From assembly GCA_025056455.1 (NCBI GenBank), contig JANWVY010000002.1, forward strand, positions 668,737-732,736: a stretch of 64,000 nucleotides of DNA. The letters are read 5' to 3'. Below are positions 36,536-45,098 of the stretch, one piece after another. A program made the position numbers and the translations under genes. Every line of letters begins with the position of its first letter. Position 1 is the stretch's first letter. Below the pieces are notes generated by a model. That model had not been told where the DNA came from, made no database searches, and saw nothing but the letters and a program-made list of their open reading frames with translations. The stretch is from Bryobacteraceae bacterium (GTDB lineage: Bacteria; Acidobacteriota; Terriglobia; Bryobacterales; Bryobacteraceae).

Positions 36536-37738
36536 ATGCCGCAACCAGGACTGCTGGCGAGTTTCTTGAAAGGCGAGGTGACGCTAGCCCACCTGCTTGA
36601 CCGCATCCGGCGCAGCGACGCCCAGCTCCACTGCTGGACTGAAGTGCGAGCGGAAACCAGCGCTCAGGACGGTCCGCTGAAGGGCGTCCCTTTCGGGGTG
36701 AAAGACATTTTCGAAGCGCGCGGCTATCGCACCAGCTACGGCTCGGCCCTCTACGCCACTCATGTGAGCCAGTGCGACGCAGGCTTGATCTCCCTGTTGA
36801 GAGCGCGCGGCGCGGTCGTTTTGGGCAAAACGCACACCACAGCCTTCGCCTACTACGACCCGGCGCCGACTCGCAATCCACGCCGCCCCACTCATACCCC
36901 CGGAGGCAGCTCCAGCGGTTCGGCCGCCGCCGTGGCCGCCGGTATGGTCCCCTTCGCCATCGGCAGCCAAACCCAGGGATCCGTCATCCGGCCCGCATCC
37001 TTTTGCGGCGTGGTTGGATTTAAACCCACCTACGGACTCTTGCCCATGGACGGAGCCCTACCCTTTGCTCCCAGCCTGGATACCGCCGGATTGTTCACAC
37101 AAACCGCCTTCGATCTCCGGCTGCTGTGGGAAGGAATGGGCTACTCGGTCCATTCCGACCCTCCCTCTCAATACGGCCTGATGGAATTCGACGTTGAGCC
37201 CGAGATGCAGGAGTTCTTCCGCATGGCCATTCAAACCTTAGGGCAGTATGGCTGCCAGGTGCGCCGATTTGAGATCCCGCCCCATGTGGCCCAAGCACAA
37301 GATGCCGTCCGGATCGTGAACCAATACGAAGGAGCGCGGTCTAACGAGGAACGCTACCGCAAGTACGGCCCGGCTATCGGCGTGAAGCTGGCCCAGCTCG
37401 TGCGCGAGGGGCTGAAGATTCCTCCGGAACGCTACGAGCAAGCTCTCGAGACCTTGCGCCGGGCACGGCAAGAAATTGCCGAATTGTTTCAAACCTTTCC
37501 CGTCATCTTGTCGCCAGCCGCTCCCGGTTGGGCGCCCTCCGGCTTAGCTTCGACTGGTGATCCCCGCTGTAACGCCGTATGGACGGGGCTTCACGTTCCC
37601 GCCTTGACCATTCCCATCCCCGTGCCCAAAGGTCTTCTTCCTTTGGGTCTTCAAATGTGCGCGGCGCCGCGCCAAGAGGCCTTGTTAATTGCCGCCGCCA
37701 TGCATTGCCAGGCGCTGTTGAACGCGCCTGCCCGCTAG
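36536..37738 (+). CDS. amidase signature family enzyme
   Basis: 400 residues with the Ser-cisSer-Lys triad: Lys in GVPFGVKDIFEARG, the glycine/serine loop TPGGSSSGSAAAVAAG, and the nucleophile in QTQGSVIRPASFCG. Shorter than GatA (~480), like AtzF/allophanate-hydrolase-type or small amidases; no partner GatC or GatB is nearby. It releases ammonia from a carboxamide. The ATG at 36536 gives MPQPGLLASF; the frame is open to 36479, inside the divergent CocE gene. It precedes the hydroxyacid dehydrogenase/cytochrome pair by 68 bp on the same strand, so it may be part of that transcript. Confidence 0.9.
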   Translation: MPQPGLLASFLKGEVTLAHLLDRIRRSDAQLHCWTEVRAETSAQDGPLKGVPFGVKDIFEARGYRTSYGSALYATHVSQCDAGLISLLRARGAVVLGKTHTTAFAYYDPAPTRNPRRPTHTPGGSSSGSAAAVAAGMVPFAIGSQTQGSVIRPASFCGVVGFKPTYGLLPMDGALPFAPSLDTAGLFTQTAFDLRLLWEGMGYSVHSDPPSQYGLMEFDVEPEMQEFFRMAIQTLGQYGCQVRRFEIPPHVAQAQDAVRIVNQYEGARSNEERYRKYGPAIGVKLAQLVREGLKIPPERYEQALETLRRARQEIAELFQTFPVILSPAAPGWAPSGLASTGDPRCNAVWTGLHVPALTIPIPVPKGLLPLGLQMCAAPRQEALLIAAAMHCQALLNAPAR

Positions 37739-37806
37739 CCCCCACCGCGCGCCAGGCAAGGGGGAATGGGTTTCCTCCGCCGTGCGAGATATGATGGTGT
37801 CTCGCT

Positions 37807-38952
37807 ATGAATCGTCGCCAAGCCTTTCGTCGTTTGCTGGGATTTGCAGCGGCCTCTCCGCTCCTCGCCCAGCAGGCTCCGAGTGAGGAGGATGTCAACG
37901 GTCCGGTCAACGTCCACGAATTTGAAGAGATCGCAAAAAAGAAGCTCGACAAGCTGGCCTACGACTTCATTGCTGGAGGCGTGGAGGACGAACTGACCTT
38001 ACGCGCTAACCGCGAGGCCTTCCAGCACTGGTATCTTATCCCCCGCGTTCTCACCGACGTCAGCCAGGTCGACATGTCGACCGAGCTTTTTGGCGTACGG
38101 ATTCCACAGCCCATTCTGGTTGCCCCGACCGGAGGAAAAAACCTAATTGCGCCCAACGCCGAAACCCTCGTGGCGAAGGCTTGCGCCCGGACCCAAACGC
38201 TGTTCTGCACGGGCAGCGGCGCCGAACGCGCGCTCGAGGACGAGGGTGAGGTGAACTGGTGGAGCAACACGGTTGGCCAGGCCACGCGCGAGGCGGCAAT
38301 GAGCTACGCCCGGCGCATGGAAGATCGCGGTGCGAAAGCCATCACCCTCACCGTGGATAACCAGTATCAGTCCAACCGGGACCGCAATAATCGAAACCGC
38401 TTTGATTACGGATACATGGGAACGGGCCTGCCGAAACCGGGCCAGCCTCCACCCCCGCCGCGCAACCCCGCCCGCCCGGCCATGTGGCAGCCGCACACCC
38501 CAAACCTCACGTGGGATTACATTGACTGGGTGCGCGGTGCGACCAATTTGCCTGTAATCCTGAAGGGCATTCTAGCGCCTGAGGATGCCGAGCTGGCCGT
38601 CCGCCGCGGCGCTAGCGGCATCATCGTGTCGAACCACGGAGGCCGGCAACTGGACGGCGTGATCGCAACCATTGACGCTCTGCCTGATGTCGCGGATGCG
38701 GTGGGAGGCAAAGTGCCTGTGCTCATGGATGGGGGAATCCGGCGGGGTAGCGACATCTTGAAGGCCCTCGCGCTCGGAGCGAAGGCAGTTCTCGTTGGCC
38801 GGCCGCCGCTGTGGGGCCTCGCCGCCTTCGGACAAGCCGGCGTAGAGCGCGTGCTCTGGATGCTGGGCGCGGAATTGAAACTTTCCATGGCCCTAGCCGG
38901 AAAGCCTAATCTCGCCGCCATCGACCGCAAGATGGTAAGGAGGCTCGGATGA
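37807..38952 (+). CDS. Tat-exported FMN 2-hydroxyacid dehydrogenase, copy A
   Basis: 381 residues. The N-terminal MNRRQAFRRLLGFAAASPLLAQ is a twin-arginine-like signal; the rest is the FMN-dependent alpha-hydroxyacid dehydrogenase barrel. From comparison with glycolate oxidase as I remember it, Lys253 (VILKGIL), His277 and Arg280 (SNHGGRQLDG) and Asp184 (LTVDN) are conserved. The active-site Tyr positions read Phe54 and Thr155. FMN enzymes fold in the cytoplasm, which fits Tat export. The stop overlaps the start of a hexahaem cytochrome (ATGA), so I infer that it feeds electrons to that cytochrome rather than oxygen. A homologue with the same partner lies at 50710-51882. Confidence 0.88.
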   Translation: MNRRQAFRRLLGFAAASPLLAQQAPSEEDVNGPVNVHEFEEIAKKKLDKLAYDFIAGGVEDELTLRANREAFQHWYLIPRVLTDVSQVDMSTELFGVRIPQPILVAPTGGKNLIAPNAETLVAKACARTQTLFCTGSGAERALEDEGEVNWWSNTVGQATREAAMSYARRMEDRGAKAITLTVDNQYQSNRDRNNRNRFDYGYMGTGLPKPGQPPPPPRNPARPAMWQPHTPNLTWDYIDWVRGATNLPVILKGILAPEDAELAVRRGASGIIVSNHGGRQLDGVIATIDALPDVADAVGGKVPVLMDGGIRRGSDILKALALGAKAVLVGRPPLWGLAAFGQAGVERVLWMLGAELKLSMALAGKPNLAAIDRKMVRRLG

Positions 38953-39449
38953 GGGCTCTCCTCGGGCTCGCCGTTGTCGCGGCCTGGGCGCAGGAACTTG
39001 GCACCTCCTGCCTGCCCTGCCACAGCGAGCACGTCGCCGACGTCCGCGCGCACAAGCATGGCGCCCGCCAGGTGGGCTGTGAAGTCTGCCACGGAGTCAG
39101 TGAAACCCATCGCAACGCATCGGGCGGCGTGGCTCCGGACCGCGTCGCGGCGCCCGATGAAGTCCCCCTGCTTTGTGGGGGCTGCCATGGAGAAGAACGC
39201 AAACAATACCTCGCCAGCAAGCACGGTAAACTCGTGATGGCCCGCAGCAAGATCCGCGCCCCTTCCTGCGGCGTCTGTCATGGCGTCCACGCCCAGCGCA
39301 ACGCGGTTGCCATGCGGCGACAATGCGATCGCTGCCATACTGATTTGCCCGCCAGTTGCAAGCCAGGTCAGGCTCCGCCGGCTGGAAAGCTGGTCTGCGC
39401 CCAGTGCCATGCTCCGCACAGCCTGCAAACCAGCCCGCGGCCGGGCTAG
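38949..39449 (+). CDS. secreted hexahaem c-type cytochrome
   Basis: 166 residues with a short signal (MRALLGLAVVAAWAQE) and six CXXCH haem sites: CLPCH, CEVCH, CGGCH, CGVCH, CDRCH and CAQCH. Additional histidines between them could serve as distal ligands. The spacing resembles doublets of the cytochrome c3/NapC-like or DmsE-like small multihaem proteins. It is translationally coupled to copy A of the FMN hydroxyacid dehydrogenase (4-bp overlap) and is the likely electron acceptor in the periplasm. No outer-membrane conduit is visible nearby. Confidence 0.88.
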   Translation: MRALLGLAVVAAWAQELGTSCLPCHSEHVADVRAHKHGARQVGCEVCHGVSETHRNASGGVAPDRVAAPDEVPLLCGGCHGEERKQYLASKHGKLVMARSKIRAPSCGVCHGVHAQRNAVAMRRQCDRCHTDLPASCKPGQAPPAGKLVCAQCHAPHSLQTSPRPG

Positions 39450-39525
39450 CCGCCGCTCAAGCGACAACTGATTCGCCCCACAGGCTTGGCTCCCCCGCCG
39501 CTGGCCTTGATGCTGCAAACTGGTG

Positions 39526-39531
39526 TAGAAT
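39526..39531 (+). promoter_or_regulatory. candidate -10 element of the histidine operon
   Basis: TAGAAT, 5 of 6 to the sigma70 -10 consensus, ends 9 bp before the leader-peptide ATG. If used, transcription would begin within a few bases of that ATG, making the leader peptide mRNA almost leaderless. No convincing -35 hexamer is at 16-18 bp; CTTGAT lies about 15 bp upstream. Confidence 0.35.
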
Positions 39532-39540
39532 GAGAAATTC

Positions 39541-39621
39541 ATGTCACCGTACGCCGTCGATCACCGCCATCATCACCGCCGTTTTCGCCGTGAGAATGGG
39601 CCGCGACGGGCTTGGTTCTGA
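39541..39621 (+). CDS. hisL: histidine operon leader peptide (hisL-like)
   Basis: 26-residue frame, MSPYAVDHRHHHRRFRR at the start, that contains four histidine codons in five positions (codons 8, 10, 11, 12) followed by arginines. It lies 78 bp upstream of hisI and just before a strong terminator-like hairpin, the classic arrangement for ribosome-mediated attenuation. When histidyl-tRNA is scarce, a ribosome would stall at codons 8-12 (39562-39576). The peptide is not expected to have another function. The 5' leader is very short with only GAG as ribosome site, so leaderless initiation is possible. Confidence 0.8.
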   Translation: MSPYAVDHRHHHRRFRRENGPRRAWF

Positions 39622-39688
39622 CTGAAAGGACCGTTTCTGAAGATTTTGGCAGAGGACCCGCCGCGCGGTGCCGGCGGGTTTTTTCTTT
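39602..39688 (+). terminator. histidine attenuator (antiterminator and terminator hairpins)
   Basis: Terminator: CCCGCCG (39657-39663) pairs perfectly with CGGCGGG (39672-39678), 8-nt loop, then TTTTTTCTTT. Antiterminator: 39602-39610 can pair with 39657-39665 (4 bp, one A-C mismatch, 4 bp), taking the left terminator arm. The antiterminator strand lies inside the last codons of the leader peptide. A ribosome reaching the stop at 39619-39621 would cover it and let the terminator form, while one stalled on the His codons would leave it free. Confidence 0.75.
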
Positions 39689-39699
39689 GTGGGGCTTTC

Positions 39700-40074
39700 A
39701 TGCAACTCGATTATTCAAAACTCGATGGGCTCGTCCCCGCGGTCATTCAGGATCACCTCTCAGGCCGTGTCCTGATGGTCGGATTTATGAATGAGCCTGC
39801 CTTTTTAAAAACCGTGGAAACTGGCTATGCCACCTTCTACAGCCGTTCCCGCAACAAACTCTGGATGAAAGGGGAAACCTCGGGACACCGGCTCGTGGTC
39901 AAGGAAATTCTCGTCGATTGCGACCAGGATAGTGTGGTGATTAAGGTCGAAGCTCTCGGCCCTGGAGTCTGCCACACCGGCTATGAAAGTTGCTTTCATC
40001 GGAAGCTGGTGGGCCAGTCTTGGGCCCTCAACGAGGAGCGGAAGTTCGATCCCGAGACCGTGTACGGAGGTTGA
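39700..40074 (+). CDS. hisI: phosphoribosyl-AMP cyclohydrolase HisI
   Basis: 124 residues, starting [10 protein letters not shown]. Family signatures: [33 protein letters not shown], the metal site DCDQDS and the zinc cysteines in [13 protein letters not shown]. It opens the imidazole precursor ring in the third step of histidine synthesis. Monofunctional: the HisE pyrophosphohydrolase domain often fused to the C terminus is absent, and no separate hisE is in this operon. First structural gene after the attenuator. The ribosome site is poor (TGTGGGG). Confidence 0.96.
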   Translation: MQLDYSKLDGLVPAVIQDHLSGRVLMVGFMNEPAFLKTVETGYATFYSRSRNKLWMKGETSGHRLVVKEILVDCDQDSVVIKVEALGPGVCHTGYESCFHRKLVGQSWALNEERKFDPETVYGG

Positions 40075-40075
40075 C

Positions 40076-40945
40076 TTGAAGCTGAAGCTGGGCATCCCCA
40101 AGGGCAGTCTCGAAAACGCCACCATCGACCTGTTCCGCAAAGCTGGTTTTCAAATCACCACCAGCAGCCGCTCGTATTTTCCGGGAATCGATGACCCGGA
40201 GATTGAGTGCATGCTCATCCGCGCCCAAGAAATGGCTCGATATGTCGAAGACGGAGTGCTCGACGCTGGGCTGACCGGCTATGACTGGGTCCTTGAAAAC
40301 GAGGCAGACGTCGTCACTGTAGCGGATCTGATTTACGCGAAACAAAGTTTTGGCAAGGTGCGCTGGGTGCTGGCCGCGCCGGAATCCTCCCCCTTCCAAT
40401 CGGTCGCTGATCTCCAAGGCAAGATCATCGCCACCGAGTTGGTGCGAGCCACCAAGCGTTACCTAGCCTCGCACGGCGTTGCGGCGAAAGTGGAATTTTC
40501 CTGGGGCGCCACCGAGGTGAAGCCTCCCGTTCTGGCCGACGCGATCGTGGAAGTCACCGAGACGGGCTCCTCCCTACGCGCCAACAAACTCCGGATCCTG
40601 GACGTCGTCCTCGAATCCAACACGCAGCTTGTAGCCAACAAAGACTCCTGGAACCACGAATGGAAACGCCGCAAACTCGAGGACATCTCGATGCTTCTTC
40701 AGGGCGCAATTGCCGCCCTGGGCAAGGTCGGTCTGATGCTCAACGTCCACAAAGAAAACTTAAAAGCGGTGTTGAACGTTCTGCCAGCCCTGAAGAATCC
40801 GACCGTCTCGCCCTTAAGCGACGGCGAGTGGTTTGCCGTGAACACAGTTTTAGATGAAATCGCGGTGCGCAACATGATTCCCCGCCTCAAGGAAGCTGGG
40901 GCGCAGGGCATCGTGGAATATCCGCTCAACAAAATAGTGATGTAA
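40076..40945 (+). CDS. hisG: ATP phosphoribosyltransferase HisG, long form
   Basis: 289 residues: [20 protein letters not shown], then the PRPP loop [15 protein letters not shown] and the ATVEV-like [18 protein letters not shown]. The C-terminal ~75 residues ([22 protein letters not shown]) form the regulatory ACT-like domain that binds histidine, marking the long hexameric form that needs no HisZ. It catalyses the first, feedback-inhibited step. The start is a TTG at 40076 preceded by GGAGG with 5-nt spacing; no ATG is available between hisI and the first conserved residues. Confidence 0.95.
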   Translation: MKLKLGIPKGSLENATIDLFRKAGFQITTSSRSYFPGIDDPEIECMLIRAQEMARYVEDGVLDAGLTGYDWVLENEADVVTVADLIYAKQSFGKVRWVLAAPESSPFQSVADLQGKIIATELVRATKRYLASHGVAAKVEFSWGATEVKPPVLADAIVEVTETGSSLRANKLRILDVVLESNTQLVANKDSWNHEWKRRKLEDISMLLQGAIAALGKVGLMLNVHKENLKAVLNVLPALKNPTVSPLSDGEWFAVNTVLDEIAVRNMIPRLKEAGAQGIVEYPLNKIVM

Positions 40946-40950
40946 CCAAC

Positions 40951-42195
40951 ATGATCCGCATTCTCGAATCCAGCCAGGCCTCGGCTCTGATTGAGCGCCG
41001 TAAGTCACGGCTCGAAGAGGCCGAAAAAACCGTCAGGCCCATTCTTGAAGCCGTTCGTAAAAAAGGCGATAAGGCGCTCCTTCAATATGCCAAGAAACTG
41101 GATGGACTGAACCGCTCCAGTGTCCTCGTGCCGGAGGAGGAGCTGCGCAACGCCGAGCAGCAGCTTTCGCCGGAATTCCGCAACGCCGTCAAAACCGCTG
41201 CTAACAACATCCGCAGCTACGCCAAACTCCAGCTGCCCAAGCCCTTTCGCAAGGCGCTTGCTCCTGGCGTAAGGCTCGGCCAGATTGTGCGGCCACTCGA
41301 AGGCGTGGCGGCTTATGTGCCATCGGGCCGCTACCCTCTGCCCAGCACCCTCATGATGACCGTCATACCGGCCCAAGCCGCTGGCGTAAAGAATGTCTTT
41401 GTCGCCTCACCCCGGCCTTCGACCGAGATCTATGGCGCGGCTTCGATGCTCGAAGTCACCAAGGTATTTCAGATGGGCGGCGCTCACGCTATCGCTGCCT
41501 TCGCGTTCGGCACAAAATCCGTGCCCCGCGTGGACCGCATCGTCGGTCCCGGTAACGCCTATGTCACGGCAGCCAAAAAGCTCCTCGCCGGAGAAGTGGG
41601 CATCGACTTTCTCGCCGGGCCCACAGAGGTCGTCATTATCGCCGCCGATGGCGACCCGCGCTGGATCGCCGCCGATCTGCTGGCCCAAGCCGAGCACGAT
41701 GTCGATGCGGCAGCCATCCTCTTGACTCCTTCCCGCAAACTCGCCTCCGCCGTCGCCCTGGAGATTGAAAGGCAGCTCGCCGATTTGTCAACAGCCAAGG
41801 TGGCCCGCAAGGCGATTGACAAAAATGGCGCCATCATCATCACCAACTCGCTGGAGCAAGCCGTGGAGCTCTCCAATCAATTCGCGCCCGAACACCTCAG
41901 CATTCCCGAGATGAGATTGCTCGACCAAGTCCAGAATGCTGGAACCGTCTTTGTCGGCGGCAATTCGCCAGAAGCTGCCGGCGACTATGCCGCTGGGCCG
42001 AGCCACGTCCTACCCACCAACGGAGCAGCCCGTCTGCGGGGCGGATTATCCGCCGCCGACTTCGTCAAGGTGATCGCCGTGCAGGAGCTCAATGGCGAAG
42101 CCTTGCGAAGGTTGTCCCCGGTCATCACGACACTGGCTCGCGCCGAGGGTCTGGAGGCGCACGCCCGGAGTGTTGAGGTGCGGCTTGCCAAGTGA
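40951..42195 (+). CDS. hisD: histidinol dehydrogenase HisD
   Basis: 414 residues. Conserved GVAAYVPSGRYPLPSTLMM, DRIVGPGNAYVTAAKK, DFLAGPTEVVIIAD-like and AQAEHD (zinc ligands Gln/His), and AGPSHVLPTNG near the C terminus. It carries out the last two oxidations from histidinol to histidine. It begins 5 bp after hisG; its final 11 bases overlap the probable TTG start of hisC. Confidence 0.97.
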   Translation: MIRILESSQASALIERRKSRLEEAEKTVRPILEAVRKKGDKALLQYAKKLDGLNRSSVLVPEEELRNAEQQLSPEFRNAVKTAANNIRSYAKLQLPKPFRKALAPGVRLGQIVRPLEGVAAYVPSGRYPLPSTLMMTVIPAQAAGVKNVFVASPRPSTEIYGAASMLEVTKVFQMGGAHAIAAFAFGTKSVPRVDRIVGPGNAYVTAAKKLLAGEVGIDFLAGPTEVVIIAADGDPRWIAADLLAQAEHDVDAAAILLTPSRKLASAVALEIERQLADLSTAKVARKAIDKNGAIIITNSLEQAVELSNQFAPEHLSIPEMRLLDQVQNAGTVFVGGNSPEAAGDYAAGPSHVLPTNGAARLRGGLSAADFVKVIAVQELNGEALRRLSPVITTLARAEGLEAHARSVEVRLAK

Positions 42196-43249
42196 TCTCG
42201 CTACGCTAAAACCGCGCCGCGCCATCGAGAACATGGCGCCTTATAATCCGCCCACGCAGGGCAGGGCGGATAAGCTGCGCCTCGATTTCAACGAGAACAC
42301 CGTGGGTTGCTCGCCGCGCGTGCTGGCTTATCTGCGCGAACGGCTGAGCGAAAACACCTTTTCTGTCTATCCCGAGTATGGCGAGACTCGCGCTGCTTTG
42401 TCGCGCTTCTTTAGCGTCAAGCCCGAACAGCTCGTTTTGACTAATGGGACGGATGAAGCCATTCAGCTGCTGGTCAATACCTATGTCGACGATCACGACG
42501 AGGTGCTGCTGCTCGAGCCCTCCTACGCCATGTACCGCTTTTACTGCGAGGTGGCTGGCGCCTCCATCCGAACGCTCTCCTACCGCGAAAAAGATCTGGC
42601 GTTTCCCTTGGAGGAGTTGCTCGGCGCCTTGCGGGCGGAAACTCGCGCCGTGTTCATCGCCAACCCGAACAACCCCACTGGCTCCGGTATTGATCTGCCA
42701 GCCATCCGCCGCATCCTCGAGGCCGCGCCCCAGGCGGCCGTTCTCATCGATGAGGCCTACTACGAATTTTCTGGCCTCACCGCCTTGGATCTCATCCCGG
42801 CTTACCCCAACCTTTTTGTCAGCCGCACCTTTTCTAAAGCCTACGGCATGGCCGCCATGCGGCTTGGTTGTCTGATCAGCCAGCCAGCCAATGCCGACTA
42901 CCTGCGGAAAGGCCAGTCGCCTTATAGCGTGAATATGCTGGCGGCGATGGCTGTGCGCGCCGCCATCGAAGATACCGAATACGTGGCCAGCTACGTTTCT
43001 GAAGTGGCCCTCGCAAAACAGCTGCTATATGAGGGATTGAGCAAATTGGGCGTCCCTTACTATCCCAGCCAGGCCAACTTCGTGCTGTTTGTAGCCGGAA
43101 CGCGCGCCCTGGAGATTCGCGATAAGCTGCGCGAGAAGGGCGTCTTGGTCCGCGATCGAAGCTACGAATTGCCAGGTTGCGTCCGCGTCACCATCGGCAC
43201 CCGAGAACAAATCCGCCGCTTTCTAACCGAACTCGAACGGATCTGGTAA
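42185..43249 (+). CDS. hisC: histidinol-phosphate aminotransferase HisC
   Basis: 354-residue class I/II PLP aminotransferase: DFNENTVGCSPRV, TNGTDEAIQLL, NPNNPTGSGID, DEAYYEFSG and the PLP lysine in SRTFSKAYGMAAMRLG. I place the start at a TTG (42185), preceded by GAGGTG at 6-nt spacing. This retains the N-terminal arm KPRRAIENMAPYNPP, which matches the conserved R/Y arm of HisC. The first ATG (42233) would cut inside that arm and has no ribosome site. It overlaps hisD by 11 bp. Confidence 0.93.
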   Translation: MPSDLATLKPRRAIENMAPYNPPTQGRADKLRLDFNENTVGCSPRVLAYLRERLSENTFSVYPEYGETRAALSRFFSVKPEQLVLTNGTDEAIQLLVNTYVDDHDEVLLLEPSYAMYRFYCEVAGASIRTLSYREKDLAFPLEELLGALRAETRAVFIANPNNPTGSGIDLPAIRRILEAAPQAAVLIDEAYYEFSGLTALDLIPAYPNLFVSRTFSKAYGMAAMRLGCLISQPANADYLRKGQSPYSVNMLAAMAVRAAIEDTEYVASYVSEVALAKQLLYEGLSKLGVPYYPSQANFVLFVAGTRALEIRDKLREKGVLVRDRSYELPGCVRVTIGTREQIRRFLTELERIW

Positions 43250-43932
43250 TGGTGCGCGAACTGCTCATCTTCGACATGGACGGTGTCCTGGTCGACGTCC
43301 GGGAATCCTACCGGGAGACCATCCGCCAGACCGTAGAACATTTTACCGGTCGCCCGGTGAGCCATGACGATATCCAGCGATACAAAAACGCCGGCGGTTG
43401 GAACAACGATTGGAAATTGTCACACCGCATGGTGGCCGATTTAGGCGTGAACGTCGACTACGCCTCTGTGGTGGACTATTTCCAAAAATTGTTTCTTGGC
43501 CAGCATGGCGAGGGGCTCATCCAGCGCGAGCGTTGGATTGCCAAGAACGGTTTGCTGGACCGGCTCGCGGCGAGCAAGGATTTAGCCATTTACACCGGGC
43601 GGCCCAATTTTGAAGCGCGGCTCACGCTGAACCGTTTCGCGCCCCATCTCCACTTTGATCCCGTGCTCACCGCTGACGACGTCACCCGGGGCAAACCCGA
43701 CCCAGAAGGATTGCAGAAGATTGCCGCTCTGCGCCCCGGTCAGCCTCTGTGGTACATCGGCGACACGGTGGATGACGCGCGTTGCGCCAAGGCCGCTGGC
43801 GTTCGCTTCCTCGGCATCGCGAGCCGCTCGCACAGCCGGCGCCAGGAGCTGCTCCAATTATTTGTTGCTGAAGACGCCATCGCCGTCTTTGAGGACATTA
43901 ACGCCTTGGAGGATTTTTTTGCGCAGCGCTAA
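43249..43932 (+). CDS. HAD phosphatase, candidate histidinol-phosphatase
   Basis: 227-residue HAD subfamily IA protein starting [21 protein letters not shown] (motif I with both Asp), motif II in [12 protein letters not shown], Lys in [10 protein letters not shown] and motif [17 protein letters not shown]. It sits between hisC and hisB, overlapping hisC by one base (TAATG). HisB here is the short dehydratase-only form and no HisN, HisJ or HisB-N gene is in the operon. I infer that this enzyme dephosphorylates histidinol phosphate; related HADs are known from other bacterial his operons. Confidence 0.75.
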   Translation: MVRELLIFDMDGVLVDVRESYRETIRQTVEHFTGRPVSHDDIQRYKNAGGWNNDWKLSHRMVADLGVNVDYASVVDYFQKLFLGQHGEGLIQRERWIAKNGLLDRLAASKDLAIYTGRPNFEARLTLNRFAPHLHFDPVLTADDVTRGKPDPEGLQKIAALRPGQPLWYIGDTVDDARCAKAAGVRFLGIASRSHSRRQELLQLFVAEDAIAVFEDINALEDFFAQR

Positions 43933-44506
43933 ACTCGAACGCAAAACGAAAGAAACGCAAATTCAGGGGGAGCTGCGTATCGAGGGTAAAGGGCGGTATG
44001 ACGTCTCCACCGGCATCCGGTTTTTCGATCACATGCTGGAGTTGTTTGCCCGACATGGCGGCTTTGATCTCAAGCTCAAAGCCACCGGTGATTTGGACGT
44101 CGACCAGCACCACACGGTCGAGGATTGCGGCATTGTTCTCGGTCAGTTATTCCGTCTTGCGCTGGGCGACAAGAAGGGGATCAATCGCGCCGGCTATTTC
44201 GTGATGCCCATGGATGAAACGCTCGCGGTCGTGGCGGTGGACCTGAGCGGCCGTCCTGCTCTGGTTTACCAGGATCTCGTCAAAGTGCGCTTCGTGGGTG
44301 ACCTCCAGGCCGAACTGGTGCATGACTTCTTCGACGGATTCGTGAGCAACTGCGGCGCTAATCTCCATGTGAAGGTGTTATACGGTCGTTCGAGCCATCA
44401 TAAGATCGAGTCGGTGTTCAAGTGCTTTGCCCGCGCTCTAAAGTTTGCCTGCTCGAAAGACCGGCGTCTTAAAGATGAACTCCCGTCCACCAAGGGCTTG
44501 TTATGA
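43919..44506 (+). CDS. hisB: imidazoleglycerol-phosphate dehydratase HisB
   Basis: 195 residues, monofunctional. The manganese-binding histidine motifs are visible: [35 protein letters not shown] and [19 protein letters not shown], plus [17 protein letters not shown] start it at a TTG (43919) with GGAGG six bases upstream, giving [16 protein letters not shown], close to the usual HisB N terminus; this overlaps the HAD gene by 14 bp. It ends in an ATGA overlap with hisH. Confidence 0.94.
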   Translation: MRSAKLERKTKETQIQGELRIEGKGRYDVSTGIRFFDHMLELFARHGGFDLKLKATGDLDVDQHHTVEDCGIVLGQLFRLALGDKKGINRAGYFVMPMDETLAVVAVDLSGRPALVYQDLVKVRFVGDLQAELVHDFFDGFVSNCGANLHVKVLYGRSSHHKIESVFKCFARALKFACSKDRRLKDELPSTKGLL

Positions 44507-45096
44507 TCGCCATCATTGACTACGGCGCAGGCAATTTGCGGAGCGTACAAAACACGCTCGCCGAAATTGGCGCTGCTTACCGACTGGCGCACACCGCCGA
44601 ACATTTGCGCGCCGCGTCCAAAATCATTCTTCCCGGCGTGGGACACTTTGGACAATTGATCCGCTCGCTCGACATGATGGAATTACGACAGGCGATCTTG
44701 CGCAACATCCACGATGGAGTTCCCTTCCTGGGAATTTGCCTTGGCTTGCAGGCCTTGTTTGAAGCCAGCGAGGAGGCCCCCGGATTACGCGGTTTGGGCC
44801 TGTTGCCGGGCGTCGTCAAGCGCTTCCCGAACAACTTGCGCGTTCCCCATATGGGATGGGATGAGATTACGCCCCGTCCGGACGCCTCGCTGCTTAAAGA
44901 CCTCGGTCCGAAGCCTTACCTCTACTTCGCGCATAGCTATTTCTGCCCGGTCGTGGACGCTACGGCAGCCACCTGCCTCTACGGCGTCACCTACACCGCG
45001 GCGATCGAGCAGCGTAACCTGTTCGGGGTCCAGTTTCATCCAGAAAAATCGGGCCCTCTCGGTTTGCGAATTGTCAAGAATTTCGTCGATCTCTAG
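44503..45096 (+). CDS. hisH: imidazole glycerol phosphate synthase, glutaminase subunit HisH
   Basis: 197-residue class I glutamine amidotransferase. [15 protein letters not shown], the oxyanion region LPGVGHFG, nucleophile Cys79 in [10 protein letters not shown], and the His/Glu pair in VQFHPEKS. It hydrolyses glutamine and channels ammonia to HisF. Overlaps hisB by 4 bp and is 2 bp from hisF, so the two synthase subunits are made side by side. Confidence 0.97.
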   Translation: MIAIIDYGAGNLRSVQNTLAEIGAAYRLAHTAEHLRAASKIILPGVGHFGQLIRSLDMMELRQAILRNIHDGVPFLGICLGLQALFEASEEAPGLRGLGLLPGVVKRFPNNLRVPHMGWDEITPRPDASLLKDLGPKPYLYFAHSYFCPVVDATAATCLYGVTYTAAIEQRNLFGVQFHPEKSGPLGLRIVKNFVDL

Positions 45097-45098
45097 AG

